NCBI GenBank assembly: GCA_963675185.2
Contig: CAXXOH010000003.1
Location: 1,550,001-1,614,000 of the forward strand
Reading direction: 5' to 3'
DNA length: 64,000 nt
Source: Ilyobacter_A sp963675185
GTDB taxonomy: Bacteria > Fusobacteriota > Fusobacteriia > Fusobacteriales > Fusobacteriaceae
This document shows positions 52,298 to 60,869 of the stretch, piece after piece. The position numbers and the translations under genes are program-made. The first letter of the stretch is position 1. Each line of letters opens with the position of its first letter. A model generated the notes under the pieces. It did no database searches. It was not told where the DNA came from and saw only the letters and a list, made by a program, of their open reading frames with translations.

Positions 52298-53719
52298 ATG
52301 AAAAAACTAACTTGGCAGGATGAAATCGAGAGGGAAAGCTTTGTGAATGATGCGCTCATAGAAAATCTACTTGAAAAAAGCAGCAATCCAAGTGACAGTG
52401 ATTTTGAAAATGTGATGGAAAAGGCAAGAAAACAGGAGAGGCTCTCTCTTGAAGATGTCTCTATACTATTAAATGTCACTGATGAAAAAAGAATAAGTGA
52501 AATGTTTGAATTGGCTAAAAATATAAAAAAGAGAGTATACGGGGACAGAGTAGTACTATTTGCCCCACTTTACGTAGGGAATAAATGTACAAATTCCTGC
52601 ACATACTGCGGATTCAAAGCTGAAAATCTAGATACTGTGAGAAAGTCCCTTGATCTGGGGGAGCTTGAAAAAGAGGTGGAGGCTCTAATAGATGAGGGGC
52701 ACAAAAGGCTAATCATGGTTTATGGGACACACAAAGATTATTCACCTGAATATATTGCTGAAACCGTAAAAAAGACTTACAGCGTAAAAAATGGAAATGG
52801 CGAGATAAGAAGAGTGAATATAAATGCCTCGCCTATGGATGTAGAGGATTATAAAATAGTAAGGGATGCCGGGATAGGAACTTATCAGGTATTTCAGGAA
52901 ACATACCATGAAAAAACTTATAAAAAGGTACATCCTAGAGGAGAAAAATCCAATTTCAAGTGGAGGCTATTCGGATTAAGCCGTGCAATGGAAGCTGGTA
53001 TAGACGACGTGGGAATAGGGGCTCTTTTTGGACTTTATAAGTGGAAGTTCGAAGTTATGGGGTTGATGCAGCATGTTGAGCACCTGGAAACTGAGTACGG
53101 AGTGGGGCCACACACCATATCATTCCCTAGACTTAATGAGGCTAATGGCGCCGTGAAAGATCCAGAATATCAGGTGGGGGATAATGAATTAAAAAGGATA
53201 ATAGCCATACTAAGGCTTGCAGTCCCTTATACTGGCCTTATACTGACAGCAAGGGAAAATGCAGCTCTTAGAAAGGAGTGTATGGACCTAGGGGTATCCC
53301 AAATAGATGCCGGGACGCAGATAGAGCTTCAAGGATATTCCAAGAAAAAAGAGGATCAGGACTTAAAGAGGGAGCAGTTTAAAATAGGAGATTCCAGAAG
53401 CCTGGACGAGGTGATGAGGGAATTGATGTCTAACGGATTTACGCCATCATTCTGCACGGCTTGTTACAGATTGGGAAGGACGGGAGAACACTTTATGGAG
53501 TTCTCTAAGCCTGGATTTATACACAACTTCTGCACACCTAATGCGATGCTTACTCTTGCGGAATACCTAAAAGATTATGCGAGTCCTGAGACTAAAAATG
53601 TTGGGTACGATCTTATAGAAAAAGAGATAGAGAACTCGGATATTTCTCAAGAGGTTAAAGGCACTATACGTGAAAAATTGGACAGAATAAAAAATGGCGA
53701 AAGAGACCTTTGTTATTAG
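52298..53719 (+). CDS. hydG: [FeFe]-hydrogenase H-cluster radical SAM tyrosine lyase HydG
   Basis: 473 residues: radical SAM Cys97/101/104 (CTNSCTYC), DDVGIGALFGLYKWKF, and the C-terminal auxiliary cluster with C-x2-C-x22-C (FCTACY to HNFCTP), which separates HydG from ThiH. Splits tyrosine to deliver CO and cyanide for the H-cluster. Start ATG 52298 follows AAGGAGG; the frame continues upstream to 52217 but crosses the leader terminator. hydF is encoded 8 kb downstream; hydE and the hydrogenase itself are not in the window. Confidence 0.96.
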   Translation: MKKLTWQDEIERESFVNDALIENLLEKSSNPSDSDFENVMEKARKQERLSLEDVSILLNVTDEKRISEMFELAKNIKKRVYGDRVVLFAPLYVGNKCTNSCTYCGFKAENLDTVRKSLDLGELEKEVEALIDEGHKRLIMVYGTHKDYSPEYIAETVKKTYSVKNGNGEIRRVNINASPMDVEDYKIVRDAGIGTYQVFQETYHEKTYKKVHPRGEKSNFKWRLFGLSRAMEAGIDDVGIGALFGLYKWKFEVMGLMQHVEHLETEYGVGPHTISFPRLNEANGAVKDPEYQVGDNELKRIIAILRLAVPYTGLILTARENAALRKECMDLGVSQIDAGTQIELQGYSKKKEDQDLKREQFKIGDSRSLDEVMRELMSNGFTPSFCTACYRLGRTGEHFMEFSKPGFIHNFCTPNAMLTLAEYLKDYASPETKNVGYDLIEKEIENSDISQEVKGTIREKLDRIKNGERDLCY

Positions 53720-53722
53720 GGG

Positions 53723-53959
53723 ATGGTCAATTTGAAATTTGAAAAATTAAAGGATAAGCTGTCTCAAACAGTTAGATATGGTAAGGTAACTTTTACGGAA
53801 AAAGTCGGGAAACGAAATAGGTATGTTTTTTCAGTTGGGGAGACTAGTTTTTCATTTCAGAAGAAAATATATGAGGATGAAAGTTACATAGTTTTTTCAG
53901 AAAATTTATCTGAAGAAATAGAAAAACAGGTTATAACTTTGATAAAGGAGTACTTATGA
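53723..53959 (+). CDS. Unknown small protein between hydG and aspA
   Basis: 78 residues (75 if TTG 53732 is the start, which the AGGGG spacing favours). Beta-rich: VRYGKVTFTEKVGKRNRYVF and TSFSFQKKIYEDESYIVFSE, then an amphipathic C-terminal helix. No Cys, no membrane segment. It starts four bases after the hydG stop and overlaps aspA by four bases (ATGA), so it is tightly coupled to the maturation genes. No family recognised. Confidence 0.75.
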   Translation: MVNLKFEKLKDKLSQTVRYGKVTFTEKVGKRNRYVFSVGETSFSFQKKIYEDESYIVFSENLSEEIEKQVITLIKEYL

Positions 53960-55290
53960 GAAGGGAACTAGATTCACTTGGCGGACTGGACATAAAAAAA
54001 GAGCTGTACTATGGAGTGCACACAGAGAGGGCGCTGCAGAACTTCAAATTATCCAATTTTAAGAAGATCAATCTAGAGATAATAAGGTCCGTGGCGATTG
54101 TTAAACTTGCAGCCGCAGATGCCAACCTTAAGTCGGGAAAGCTGGCCGAGGACAAGGCTGAAGCCATAAAGTATGCCTGTGAGGAGATACTTTCTGGCAA
54201 ATATGACGAGCAATTTCCGCTGCCTGCCGTACAGGGTGGGGCGGGGACATCTGTGAACATGAACGTCAACGAGGTAATAGCCAATTTAGCACTTGAGAAG
54301 CTTGGAAGGGAAAAGGGGGAGTACCGCTATTTACACCCTATAGAAGACGTGAATCTTAGCCAGTCAACCAATGATGTATTTCCTACAGCTGTAAAAATAG
54401 CAGCTATAAAGGTTTTGAGGGAACTTTTAGATGAGACTATGGCGCTGCAAAGTGCTTTACAAGAGAAAGAAACCCAGTTTTCCGACGTGTTTAAGGTCGG
54501 TAGGACGCAGTTTCAAGACGCTGTCCCGATTACCTTAGGGGAAGAGTTTGGAGCCTACTCAGAGGCGATTTCTCGGGACAGATGGAGACTTTATAAGATA
54601 GAGGAGAGGATAAGGGTAATCAACATAGGCGGTACAGCAGTAGGGACAGGTGTAGGAGCCAGCTTGAAATATAGATACTACGTCACCGAAGAGCTGAAGA
54701 GGCTCACGGGGTACGGCTTGGCAAGGGCGGAAAATCTTATAGACAATACGCAGAATCTAGACGTATTCGTGGAGGTTTCCGGCTTGCTGAAAACCATGGC
54801 AGTCACCTTAAACAAGGTGGCAAATGATCTGAGACTTATGTCTTCCGGACCTAATGCCGGTTTTTCTGAAATTAGACTGCCGGCCATACAGGTAGGGTCA
54901 TCTATTATGCCGGGAAAAGTAAACCCTGTAGGGGCGGAGTTCATCAAGCAGATATACTACCGGGTTTTAGGAAACGACCTTTCACTGACAGTTGCATGTG
55001 CTGACGGGGAATTTGAGCTAAATGCCATGCTTCCTACAGTTGCCGAAAGCCTCCTTGAAAGCATGGAGCTCCTAAGAGACGGGATAAAGGTGTTCAGAGA
55101 AAGGGTGGTATCCGGGATTGAGGCAGATGTTGAAAACTGTAGATTACACCTTGAAAACAGCTTGAGCAGGGCAACAGAATTTATAGAAAAATTCGGGTAT
55201 AATAAGCTAGTGGAAATATTAAAAGAGAGCCAGAGAACCGGGAAACCGTATATGGAGATAATAGATAGGCTTATTTCGGAAGAAAAATAG
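53956..55290 (+). CDS. aspA: Aspartate ammonia-lyase
   Basis: 444 residues of the fumarase/aspartase superfamily: QGGAGTSVNMNVNEVIAN, LSQSTNDVFPTA, GRTQFQDA and the signature GSSIMPGKVNP with its catalytic Ser. The Q-rather-than-H detail in GRTQFQDA and the overall similarity favour the aspartase branch, but fumarase activity is not ruled out. Aspartase genes are repeatedly found inside hydrogenase-maturation clusters, where a supply of ammonium for the bridging dithiomethylamine is a proposed role. Overlaps the upstream 78-aa gene. Confidence 0.88.
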   Translation: MRRELDSLGGLDIKKELYYGVHTERALQNFKLSNFKKINLEIIRSVAIVKLAAADANLKSGKLAEDKAEAIKYACEEILSGKYDEQFPLPAVQGGAGTSVNMNVNEVIANLALEKLGREKGEYRYLHPIEDVNLSQSTNDVFPTAVKIAAIKVLRELLDETMALQSALQEKETQFSDVFKVGRTQFQDAVPITLGEEFGAYSEAISRDRWRLYKIEERIRVINIGGTAVGTGVGASLKYRYYVTEELKRLTGYGLARAENLIDNTQNLDVFVEVSGLLKTMAVTLNKVANDLRLMSSGPNAGFSEIRLPAIQVGSSIMPGKVNPVGAEFIKQIYYRVLGNDLSLTVACADGEFELNAMLPTVAESLLESMELLRDGIKVFRERVVSGIEADVENCRLHLENSLSRATEFIEKFGYNKLVEILKESQRTGKPYMEIIDRLISEEK

Positions 55291-55380
55291 TTGTAAAAAG
55301 TACCTCTTCATAAAGGAAAACTAAATTAAGAACGTATATTAATTTTAGTTTTAAAAAATATGATAAGGGGGTACAATGGT

Positions 55381-55953
55381 ATGAAAAAAATAATTGTTTT
55401 AGTGCTTATGTTTATTCTCGCTTCGCTGTCTTTTTCGGCTGAAAAAATCGAGCTGGGTGTATTTTCGCCGATTCAGCTAAACTCCCCGGACACTGATATA
55501 GACGGGGCTAGATTCGGTCTTTTCTATACTAAGAATGCTGACGTAAAGGGGCTGGACATAAACTTTTTGATTTCTCATACAACTGGTAACTTTGAAGGGG
55601 TTCAGGCTGTGGGGCTGTTAAATATAATTGAAGGGGACATGGAAGGGGTACAGGTTTTTAACGGTATAAACGTGACAGGCGGCTACACTGATGGCTACAA
55701 GGTGATAAACTTCGTGAACATAGACAAGAATATTAGAGGCGGAAGGATATTCGCAGCTGTAAACTACGCAGACGAACTAGACGGTTTTGATTTAGGGGCT
55801 GTAAACGTGGCGAAAAAAGCCAAGGGTATTCAGGTTGGGTTCTTCAACTATGCTGAGGTGCTAGACGGATTTCAAGTTGGATTTATAAATGTAGCTATGA
55901 ACAGCTCTATTTTTCCAGTTCTGCCACTTGTAAACTTCAATCGTCAACTGTAA
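55381..55953 (+). CDS. LA_2272-type surface repeat protein
   Basis: 190 residues: signal peptide (KKIIVLVLMFILASLSFS), then a beta-rich domain of repeated units of about 18-22 residues, e.g. FEGVQAVGLLNIIEG, MEGVQVFNGINVTGG, KAKGIQVGFFNYAEV, LDGFQVGFINVAMN. The G-x-Q-(V/A)-G-(F/L)-x-N pattern is that of the LA_2272 surface repeat, thought to build outer-membrane or surface structures. ATG 55381 follows AAGGGGG; the ATG at 55360 is upstream of that site. Confidence 0.72.
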   Translation: MKKIIVLVLMFILASLSFSAEKIELGVFSPIQLNSPDTDIDGARFGLFYTKNADVKGLDINFLISHTTGNFEGVQAVGLLNIIEGDMEGVQVFNGINVTGGYTDGYKVINFVNIDKNIRGGRIFAAVNYADELDGFDLGAVNVAKKAKGIQVGFFNYAEVLDGFQVGFINVAMNSSIFPVLPLVNFNRQL

Positions 55954-55960
55954 GAAATGC

Positions 55961-55990
55961 AAAAGCAGGGGATACCCCCCTGCTTTTTTA
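55961..55990 (+). terminator. Terminator after the surface repeat gene
   Basis: AAAGCAGGGG / CCCCTGCTTT with a small ATACC loop and a TTTTTTA tail. Confidence 0.85.
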
Positions 55991-56024
55991 ATAATCTGAA
56001 ATAATGCTATGAAAAGGGGAGTGT

Positions 56025-56495
56025 ATGGTAAGTATTGTAGTGGCTTTTGATGATAATGGGCTGATAGGAGATATGGGCAGACTCCCTTGGAATATACCAG
56101 GAGACTTGAAAAAGTTTAAAGAGCTTACCTTGGGAAAAGTGGTCATAATGGGTAGAAAGACTTATGAAAGTATAGGCAAGCCCCTCCCTGGAAGGGTGAA
56201 TATTGTTCTTACAAGAAAAAAGGATTATGCGCCTCAGGGCGTATTAGTATGCAGTGACTTGAAAGAGTCTATAAAAAAAGCTGCCGAATACAAAAAAGAA
56301 ATATTTGTAATAGGAGGGGCTGAGATATATAAGCAAGCTTTAAAAGTTGCTGAAAAACTCTATGTTTCCCATATCTATGGTGAGTACAAGGGGGACACCT
56401 ATTTTCCTGAGGTAAACTGGGGGGATTGGATCGCAGGGAGTAAGGAAAAATATGTGAACTGGGAGTTTGTCCAGTATATAAGGTGTAGGAGATAG
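56025..56495 (+). CDS. folA: Dihydrofolate reductase
   Basis: 156 residues: VSIVVAFDDNGLIGDMGRLPWNIPGDLKKFKELT with the active-site Asp, VIMGRKTYESIGKPLPGR for NADPH binding, and FVIGGAEIYKQAL. Standard length. AAAAGGGGAG before the ATG. A 27-bp perfect hairpin follows ten bases after the stop. Confidence 0.96.
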   Translation: MVSIVVAFDDNGLIGDMGRLPWNIPGDLKKFKELTLGKVVIMGRKTYESIGKPLPGRVNIVLTRKKDYAPQGVLVCSDLKESIKKAAEYKKEIFVIGGAEIYKQALKVAEKLYVSHIYGEYKGDTYFPEVNWGDWIAGSKEKYVNWEFVQYIRCRR

Positions 56496-56504
56496 AGTTT
56501 GTTT

Positions 56505-56566
56505 AAATTACTGCGTTTATATACTTTCTTTGGATAGGAAAAGAAAGTATATAAACGCAGTAATTT
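56505..56566. repeat. 27-bp perfect inverted repeat with 8-base loop
   Basis: Left arm 56505-56531 (AAATTACTGCGTTTATATAC followed by TTTCTTT), loop 56532-56539, right arm 56540-56566. All 27 pairs match. There is no clear T-tract after it. It could end folA transcription, or be the joined ends of a small mobile element. Confidence 0.85.
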
Positions 56567-56645
56567 GTAATTTTATAAATGGCTTACCGGCATTAAGTTA
56601 TCAGAATAGCAAATTGTAATATCTAGTTTTAAATAGGAGGATTTA

Positions 56646-57017
56646 ATGGCTAAAAAAATCAATTTTTACTCGCTCGGAGATACTCGACAAGACTTTTGAA
56701 CTGTTTGAAAAAGAAGGTCTAGATGCGATAACTGCCAGAAATATAGCAAAAAATCTTAATTCTTCTCCAGCGTCGATATACGGCTACTTTAATTCTATAG
56801 ATGAGTTAGAAAGGTAGTTCGCCAGCATATGCAAAAAGACTCCAGATTCAATAATGTGGATGAGCTTACTAAAAGAGAGCTTTTAGTAAATTGCTGGACA
56901 TATACACACGGCTTTGCCAATCTTGTATATATTGGCGACTACTTAGACCCTAGTGATGATTTTATAAAGAAAAAACTTTTAGTCGGGGGCGAGGCGCTGC
57001 TGTCTATTTTTTTATAA
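56646..57017 (+). pseudogene. TetR-family regulator pseudogene
   Basis: Begins with AGGAGG and ATG 56646 (MAKKINF), then a one-base shift near 56669 is needed to continue as TRSEILDKTFELFEKEGL, with the HTH ITARNIAKNLNSSPASIYGYF, reaching a TAG at about 56815 after ELER. A second shift there joins RQHMQKDSRFNNVDELTK and the C-terminal ligand domain, which ends at 57017. Two frameshifts, so no regulator is expected. The ISs begin 25 bases after its stop; the original terminator has been split by them. Confidence 0.8.
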
Positions 57018-57032
57018 AAAAGCAAAAAAAGA

Positions 57033-57042
57033 GGGGCAAGCC
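57033..57042 (+). repeat. Target site duplication (left) of the outer IS4-family element
   Basis: GGGGCAAGCC, repeated in the same orientation at 60858-60867. Joined with its right context it restores GGGGCAAGCCCC, a terminator palindrome. Confidence 0.85.
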
Positions 57043-57085
57043 CATACCTATCAAGCTAAGCTTTGAATTTAATAGAATTTGTGCT

Positions 57086-57120
57086 AAAACCTTCTTCAAG
57101 GACTACTTGAAGGAGGTTTT
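57086..57120 (+). promoter_or_regulatory. Hairpin covering the IS4 transposase ribosome site
   Basis: AAAACCTTCTTCAAG pairs with CTTGAAGGAGGTTTT (one mismatch) around GACTA; the right arm contains the AAGGAGG used by the transposase. Transcripts reading in from outside would fold and hide it. Confidence 0.7.
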
Positions 57121-57124
57121 TCTT

Positions 57125-58273
57125 TTGGGAAACAGACAAATCAGAACAAAATTTTTAAATTACTTTTCGGAAAAAAATATTGAACAAATTGCCAGGTATT
57201 CTAAATTCAAAATTAGGAATAGCGGCAAAATCTCTCCTCTTAACTTCATATCTTTAACTTGTTTCAGCTCCAATAATTTATGCACTTCATCCTTGGAAGA
57301 ATTAAGCGCTGAACTTCTATTAAAGCAGAATATTAATATTTCTCCTCAAGCGCTTGATCAGAGGTTTAGCGAGGCTTCTGTAGAATTTCTTAAAAATATT
57401 TTCTTATCTCTTTGTAAAACACAAATATCCAATAAGTCTAAAGCCTTTAAAAATTATGGCTTCAGCAATATCTTTTTAATGGACTCTACTGAAATAAAAT
57501 TGCCAAATAAATTAAAAAATAAGTATAAAGGTGCAAACAAATCTAATCCTGCTGTTTTAAAAATAAATCTTCTCCTTGAATTATTAGATTATTCTTTTAA
57601 GAACACTGTTTTATCTACGGGAACTAAAAATGAGCAAAATTTTTCTAAATATGTCTACGATAAATTAGTTACAGATTCCTTAGTTTTAAAAGATTTAGGG
57701 TACTTTAAATTTGATGACTTCAATGAGATTGAAAGCAGAAACAGCTCTTTTGTTTCTCGTTTGAAAGCCGGAACAAGGTTATTTGCTTTAAACCCTAATC
57801 CTCAGTACTCACCAAAGGGAAAACTACTAAAAAAGACGAAGTATTTGGTAACAAATGAGCACTGCGCAAAGCACGCAAGAAGTTCTGCTGAAATTACTGG
57901 ATATATTACTAATCTTTGGGGATTCAATCCTTCTGAAATCATCGAAATATATAAATTGAGATGGCAAATTGAATTGCTGTTTAAAATTTTTAAGTCTGAT
58001 TTTAAACTAGATAAACTAAAAGACTTGAAAGTAGAAAGAATAGAGACTCACATATATGCCACTTTAATTAGAATGCTTCTTTTAATGGAGATTACAAAGG
58101 GTATCAATGGAGGATACTCAAAAGAAATGAGTATAAGGCGAGTAATAAAAAGCTCGTTGGGGGTTTTGACTGATTTCATGGAAACTTTGAAATCTAAAAA
58201 GCGTTTCATGCGCTTGACTTCAAAATTAAAAAAAATTATTGATTCTAAAATAAAAAAAGTTCCCAGCAAATAA
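57125..58273 (+). CDS. IS4-family transposase
   Basis: 382 residues. DDE residues: Asp in FLMDSTEIKLP, Asp in LVLKDLGYF and the Y-x2-R-x3-E-x6-K signature in IYKLRWQIELLFKIFKS. The start is taken as TTG 57125, eight bases after AAGGAGG; the TTG at 57107 lies inside the hairpin. Frame intact, so the element may still be active, but its right end has been pushed 2.4 kb away by nested insertions. Confidence 0.88.
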   Translation: MGNRQIRTKFLNYFSEKNIEQIARYSKFKIRNSGKISPLNFISLTCFSSNNLCTSSLEELSAELLLKQNINISPQALDQRFSEASVEFLKNIFLSLCKTQISNKSKAFKNYGFSNIFLMDSTEIKLPNKLKNKYKGANKSNPAVLKINLLLELLDYSFKNTVLSTGTKNEQNFSKYVYDKLVTDSLVLKDLGYFKFDDFNEIESRNSSFVSRLKAGTRLFALNPNPQYSPKGKLLKKTKYLVTNEHCAKHARSSAEITGYITNLWGFNPSEIIEIYKLRWQIELLFKIFKSDFKLDKLKDLKVERIETHIYATLIRMLLLMEITKGINGGYSKEMSIRRVIKSSLGVLTDFMETLKSKKRFMRLTSKLKKIIDSKIKKVPSK

Positions 58274-58322
58274 TCACCGAGAACACCACTGATAATAGAA
58301 TAAACTTTTTTAGCCATTTTTG

Positions 58323-59669
58323 GAGGGTGTAAAATATTTGGTGTAAACTCCGAAATTGATGTAAAATAAAATATCAATAAGGAGGTACCACTCACATGTC
58401 ATTCAAAGGGTTATTAGACAAACAAAAAGTACGTGAACTTATGCAAGAAGGGAAATTAAAGGATGTTTCCGATGTTCAGAATCTTCTTAAAGAGCAATTC
58501 AAGGATCTTATCGAAGAAATGCTTGAAGCTGAATTAGATTATGAGTTAGGCTACAGCAAATATGATTATAAAAATAAAGATACCAACAATACGCGAAACG
58601 GCAAGCGCTCGAAGAAAGTTCGCTCCGACTACGGCAAAATTGAAATCGAAGTTCCACGTGATCGTTCCGGGGAATTTGAACCAATTATCGTTAAGAAAAA
58701 TCAGCGGGATGTTTCTAGTATTGACGACCAAGTAATAAGCATGTATGCTAAAGGTATGACTGTCAGAGATATTCAGGACCATCTGAATAATCTTTATGGC
58801 ATCGATATTTCACCGACCATGATTTCGCAGATCACTGATAAAATCATGCCGATCATCAAAGAATGGCAACAACGTCCTTTGGATAGAATTTACGCCCATG
58901 TTGTAATGGATGCTATCCATTACAAAGTTAGACAGGATGGCAAAATCGTAAATAAAGCTGTTTACATAATTATTGGTATCAACCTTGATGGTATGAAAGA
59001 AGTCCTAGGAATGTGGGTCGGTGAAAATGAAACAAGCAAATTTTGGTTAAAGGTTCTAAGTGATCTTCAGCATAGAGGTGTCGAAGATATTCTTATCGCA
59101 TCGATTGATGGTCTAAATGGTTTCAAGGAAGCTATAGAAGCAACATTCCCTAGAACAGAGGTGCAGCGTTGCATTGTACATATGATCCGTAATTCTACTC
59201 GTTATCTGTCTTACAAAGACCGAAAAACTTTTGTAACGGATCTCAAGCCAATTTATACAGCCATTGATGAAGAGGCAGCGTTGGACGCTCTTGCTAAGCT
59301 TGACGCAAAATGGAGCGAAAAATACTATATTGCAATAAAGCCATGGCGAGATCATTGGGACGAGATAGCTGTTATGTTTAAATATCCTAAAGAAATTCGA
59401 AAGTTAATCTATACGACAAATGCAATTGAAAGCTTCAATCGTCAACTGAGAAAAGTAACAAAGTCAAAGAGTATTTTCCCATCTGACGATTCATTGTTGA
59501 AGATGCTTTATCTAGCAATGATTGATATTACTAAGAAATGGAAAATTCGAGTTCGGGAATGGGCAAAAATTATAGGTCAATTAAGCATCTATTTCGAGGG
59601 ACGTATTTAGTCCCTCGCCAATTCCATAGAAAAAATTTTGGACGGATACACCAATTTCTTGACAGACTC
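58323..59669 (+). mobile_element. IS256-family insertion sequence
   Basis: 1347 bp, with imperfect terminal inverted repeats (GAGxxTGTxAAxxAxTTGGTGTA) and an 8-bp target duplication CATTTTTG at 58315-58322 and 59670-59677. Inserted in the 3' non-coding part of the IS4-family element. Confidence 0.9.
58396..59610 (+). CDS. IS256-family transposase
   Basis: 404 residues, complete. N-terminal DNA-binding part (LLKEQFKDLIEEMLEAELDYELGY, NTRNGKRSKKV), then the DDE core: Asp in VVMDAIHYKVR, Asp in IASIDGLNGF and Glu in TTNAIESFNRQLRK, with RCIVHMIRNS between. AAGGAGG before the ATG. Intact, so potentially active. Confidence 0.96.
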   Translation: MSFKGLLDKQKVRELMQEGKLKDVSDVQNLLKEQFKDLIEEMLEAELDYELGYSKYDYKNKDTNNTRNGKRSKKVRSDYGKIEIEVPRDRSGEFEPIIVKKNQRDVSSIDDQVISMYAKGMTVRDIQDHLNNLYGIDISPTMISQITDKIMPIIKEWQQRPLDRIYAHVVMDAIHYKVRQDGKIVNKAVYIIIGINLDGMKEVLGMWVGENETSKFWLKVLSDLQHRGVEDILIASIDGLNGFKEAIEATFPRTEVQRCIVHMIRNSTRYLSYKDRKTFVTDLKPIYTAIDEEAALDALAKLDAKWSEKYYIAIKPWRDHWDEIAVMFKYPKEIRKLIYTTNAIESFNRQLRKVTKSKSIFPSDDSLLKMLYLAMIDITKKWKIRVREWAKIIGQLSIYFEGRI

Positions 59670-59721
59670 CATTTTTGCAAGTGGTTTTTTGTAGTTTGAA
59701 AATTTAGCTTTAAAATCCTAG

Positions 59722-60787
59722 ATTGTCAAATTAAATGCAACACTCTTGGATTTCACCCCAAAATACTTCATGGGGTGTTTTCCAACCTAGACGTTTTCTC
59801 GGTCTATGATTAAGTGCTTCCATCACTTTTCTTACATCTTCTTTTGTTAACTTAAAAAAATTGCTTCCCTTTGGATAATATCTTCGGAGTAATCCGTTGT
59901 AATTCTCATTACATCCTCTTTCCCAAGAATGATAAGGGTTTGCAAAATAACACTCAACATTCAATTCTTTTTCGAGCTCTTTAAATCCTGCAAATTCTTT
60001 CCCATTATCAGATGTAAAAGTTTTAATGAACTTACCTGGTATCACTTTAAAAGCCTCTAAAGTCACTTGATTAAATGTTGCAGCCTTTCTGTTATCCATT
60101 AGCTCTACAAGTCCATATCCTGACTTTCTATCAACATACGTCATCATAGCTCCCTGTTTTCCTGAACTTACTACAGTATCATTCTCAAAATGTCCTATTT
60201 CACTTCTTTCATCTGCTTCTTTAGGTCTCTCTGATATGTTTTTCTTATCTGGAATAGTTCCTCTTGTTTCCTTAATGCCGTTAGATTTCTTCTTACCCTG
60301 TCTCGGAAGGAGTTCCTTTTCTGTACCCTTAAATTTCCCCTCTTTAATACCTCTGTAGATAGTTTTAAAACAAGGACAGTCAACACCTTTAATTTTAGCT
60401 CTACCAGCAATTTGTTCGGGAGTCCAACCATCTTCAAGTCTCATTTGAATATAGTCGACAATCTTTTCATCTTCAAGCTTGCCCTTGGCTCCACATCCAC
60501 ATGAAGACTTTCTAGAATTGTATGCCTCTTGAGCGTTCAACCCTCTGTATTCGCCATCAATGCTATTCCGCTTGATTTCTCTTCCAATACTGGATCTGTT
60601 TCTGCCTAGTATTTTTGCGATATGAAGGGGTTTCATCCCTTTTGCTAAAGATAACGCTATTGTTTCTCTTTCATTTATGCTAAAATATGTATGACTCATA
60701 GAAAATCTCCTTTAAATGTTTGTTCGCACTCACATTATACCAAGGAAATATCTATGGGTCATTTTTTGTTGCAATTAATTATACAAT
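59722..60787 (-). mobile_element. IS30-family insertion sequence
   Basis: 1066 bp between imperfect 21-bp inverted repeats: ATTGTCAAATTAAATGCAAC (59722 on) and its counterpart ending ATTATACAAT (60787), differing at three positions. I could not find a 2-3 bp target duplication. It sits within the right end of the IS4-family element, 44 bases after the IS256 duplication. Confidence 0.85.
59731..60699 (-). CDS. IS30-family transposase
   Basis: 322 residues: N-terminal helix-turn-helix (INERETIALSLAKGMKPLHIAKILGRNRSSIGREIKRN), then the DDE core with Asp in IGHFENDTV, Asp in TFTSDNGKEF and Glu in WERGCNENYNGLLRRYYPKG. AAAGGAG before the ATG on the minus strand. Stop lies within the terminal repeat, as is common. 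Intact. Confidence 0.95.
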   Translation of the reverse strand: MSHTYFSINERETIALSLAKGMKPLHIAKILGRNRSSIGREIKRNSIDGEYRGLNAQEAYNSRKSSCGCGAKGKLEDEKIVDYIQMRLEDGWTPEQIAGRAKIKGVDCPCFKTIYRGIKEGKFKGTEKELLPRQGKKKSNGIKETRGTIPDKKNISERPKEADERSEIGHFENDTVVSSGKQGAMMTYVDRKSGYGLVELMDNRKAATFNQVTLEAFKVIPGKFIKTFTSDNGKEFAGFKELEKELNVECYFANPYHSWERGCNENYNGLLRRYYPKGSNFFKLTKEDVRKVMEALNHRPRKRLGWKTPHEVFWGEIQECCI

Positions 60788-60800
60788 TCAAGAATTAAAA

Positions 60801-60833
60801 TAGGAACCTAACTATATAAAAGTTAGGTTCCTA
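60801..60833. repeat. 13-bp hairpin in the right end of the IS4-family element
   Basis: TAGGAACCTAACT / AGTTAGGTTCCTA, perfect, with a 7-base loop. No T-tract. Probably protects the IS from outside transcription. Confidence 0.7.
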
Positions 60834-60857
60834 AAATTTCTTAGCTTGATAGGTATG

Positions 60858-60867
60858 GGGGCAAGCC
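60858..60867 (+). repeat. Target site duplication (right) of the outer IS4-family element
   Basis: GGGGCAAGCC, matching 57033-57042. It lies directly after the stop of rlpA on the minus strand and is the right part of the broken terminator. Confidence 0.85.
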
Positions 60868-60869
60868 CC

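Larger units (their letters stand above)
57043..60857 (+). mobile_element. IS4-family element, interrupted by IS256- and IS30-family elements
   Basis: Ends are an 18-bp perfect inverted repeat, CATACCTATCAAGCTAAG (57043-57060) and its complement (60840-60857), flanked by 10-bp duplications. Removing the nested elements leaves about 1.4 kb with one transposase, normal for the family. The restored target contains GGG-N5-CCC, the preference reported for IS231A. A 13-bp hairpin at 60801-60833 belongs to its right end. Confidence 0.88.

Noticed and set aside
60787..60790. Target duplication for the IS30-family element
   Set aside because: The 2-3 bases flanking the two ends (TAG and TCA) do not match, so no duplication is claimed.
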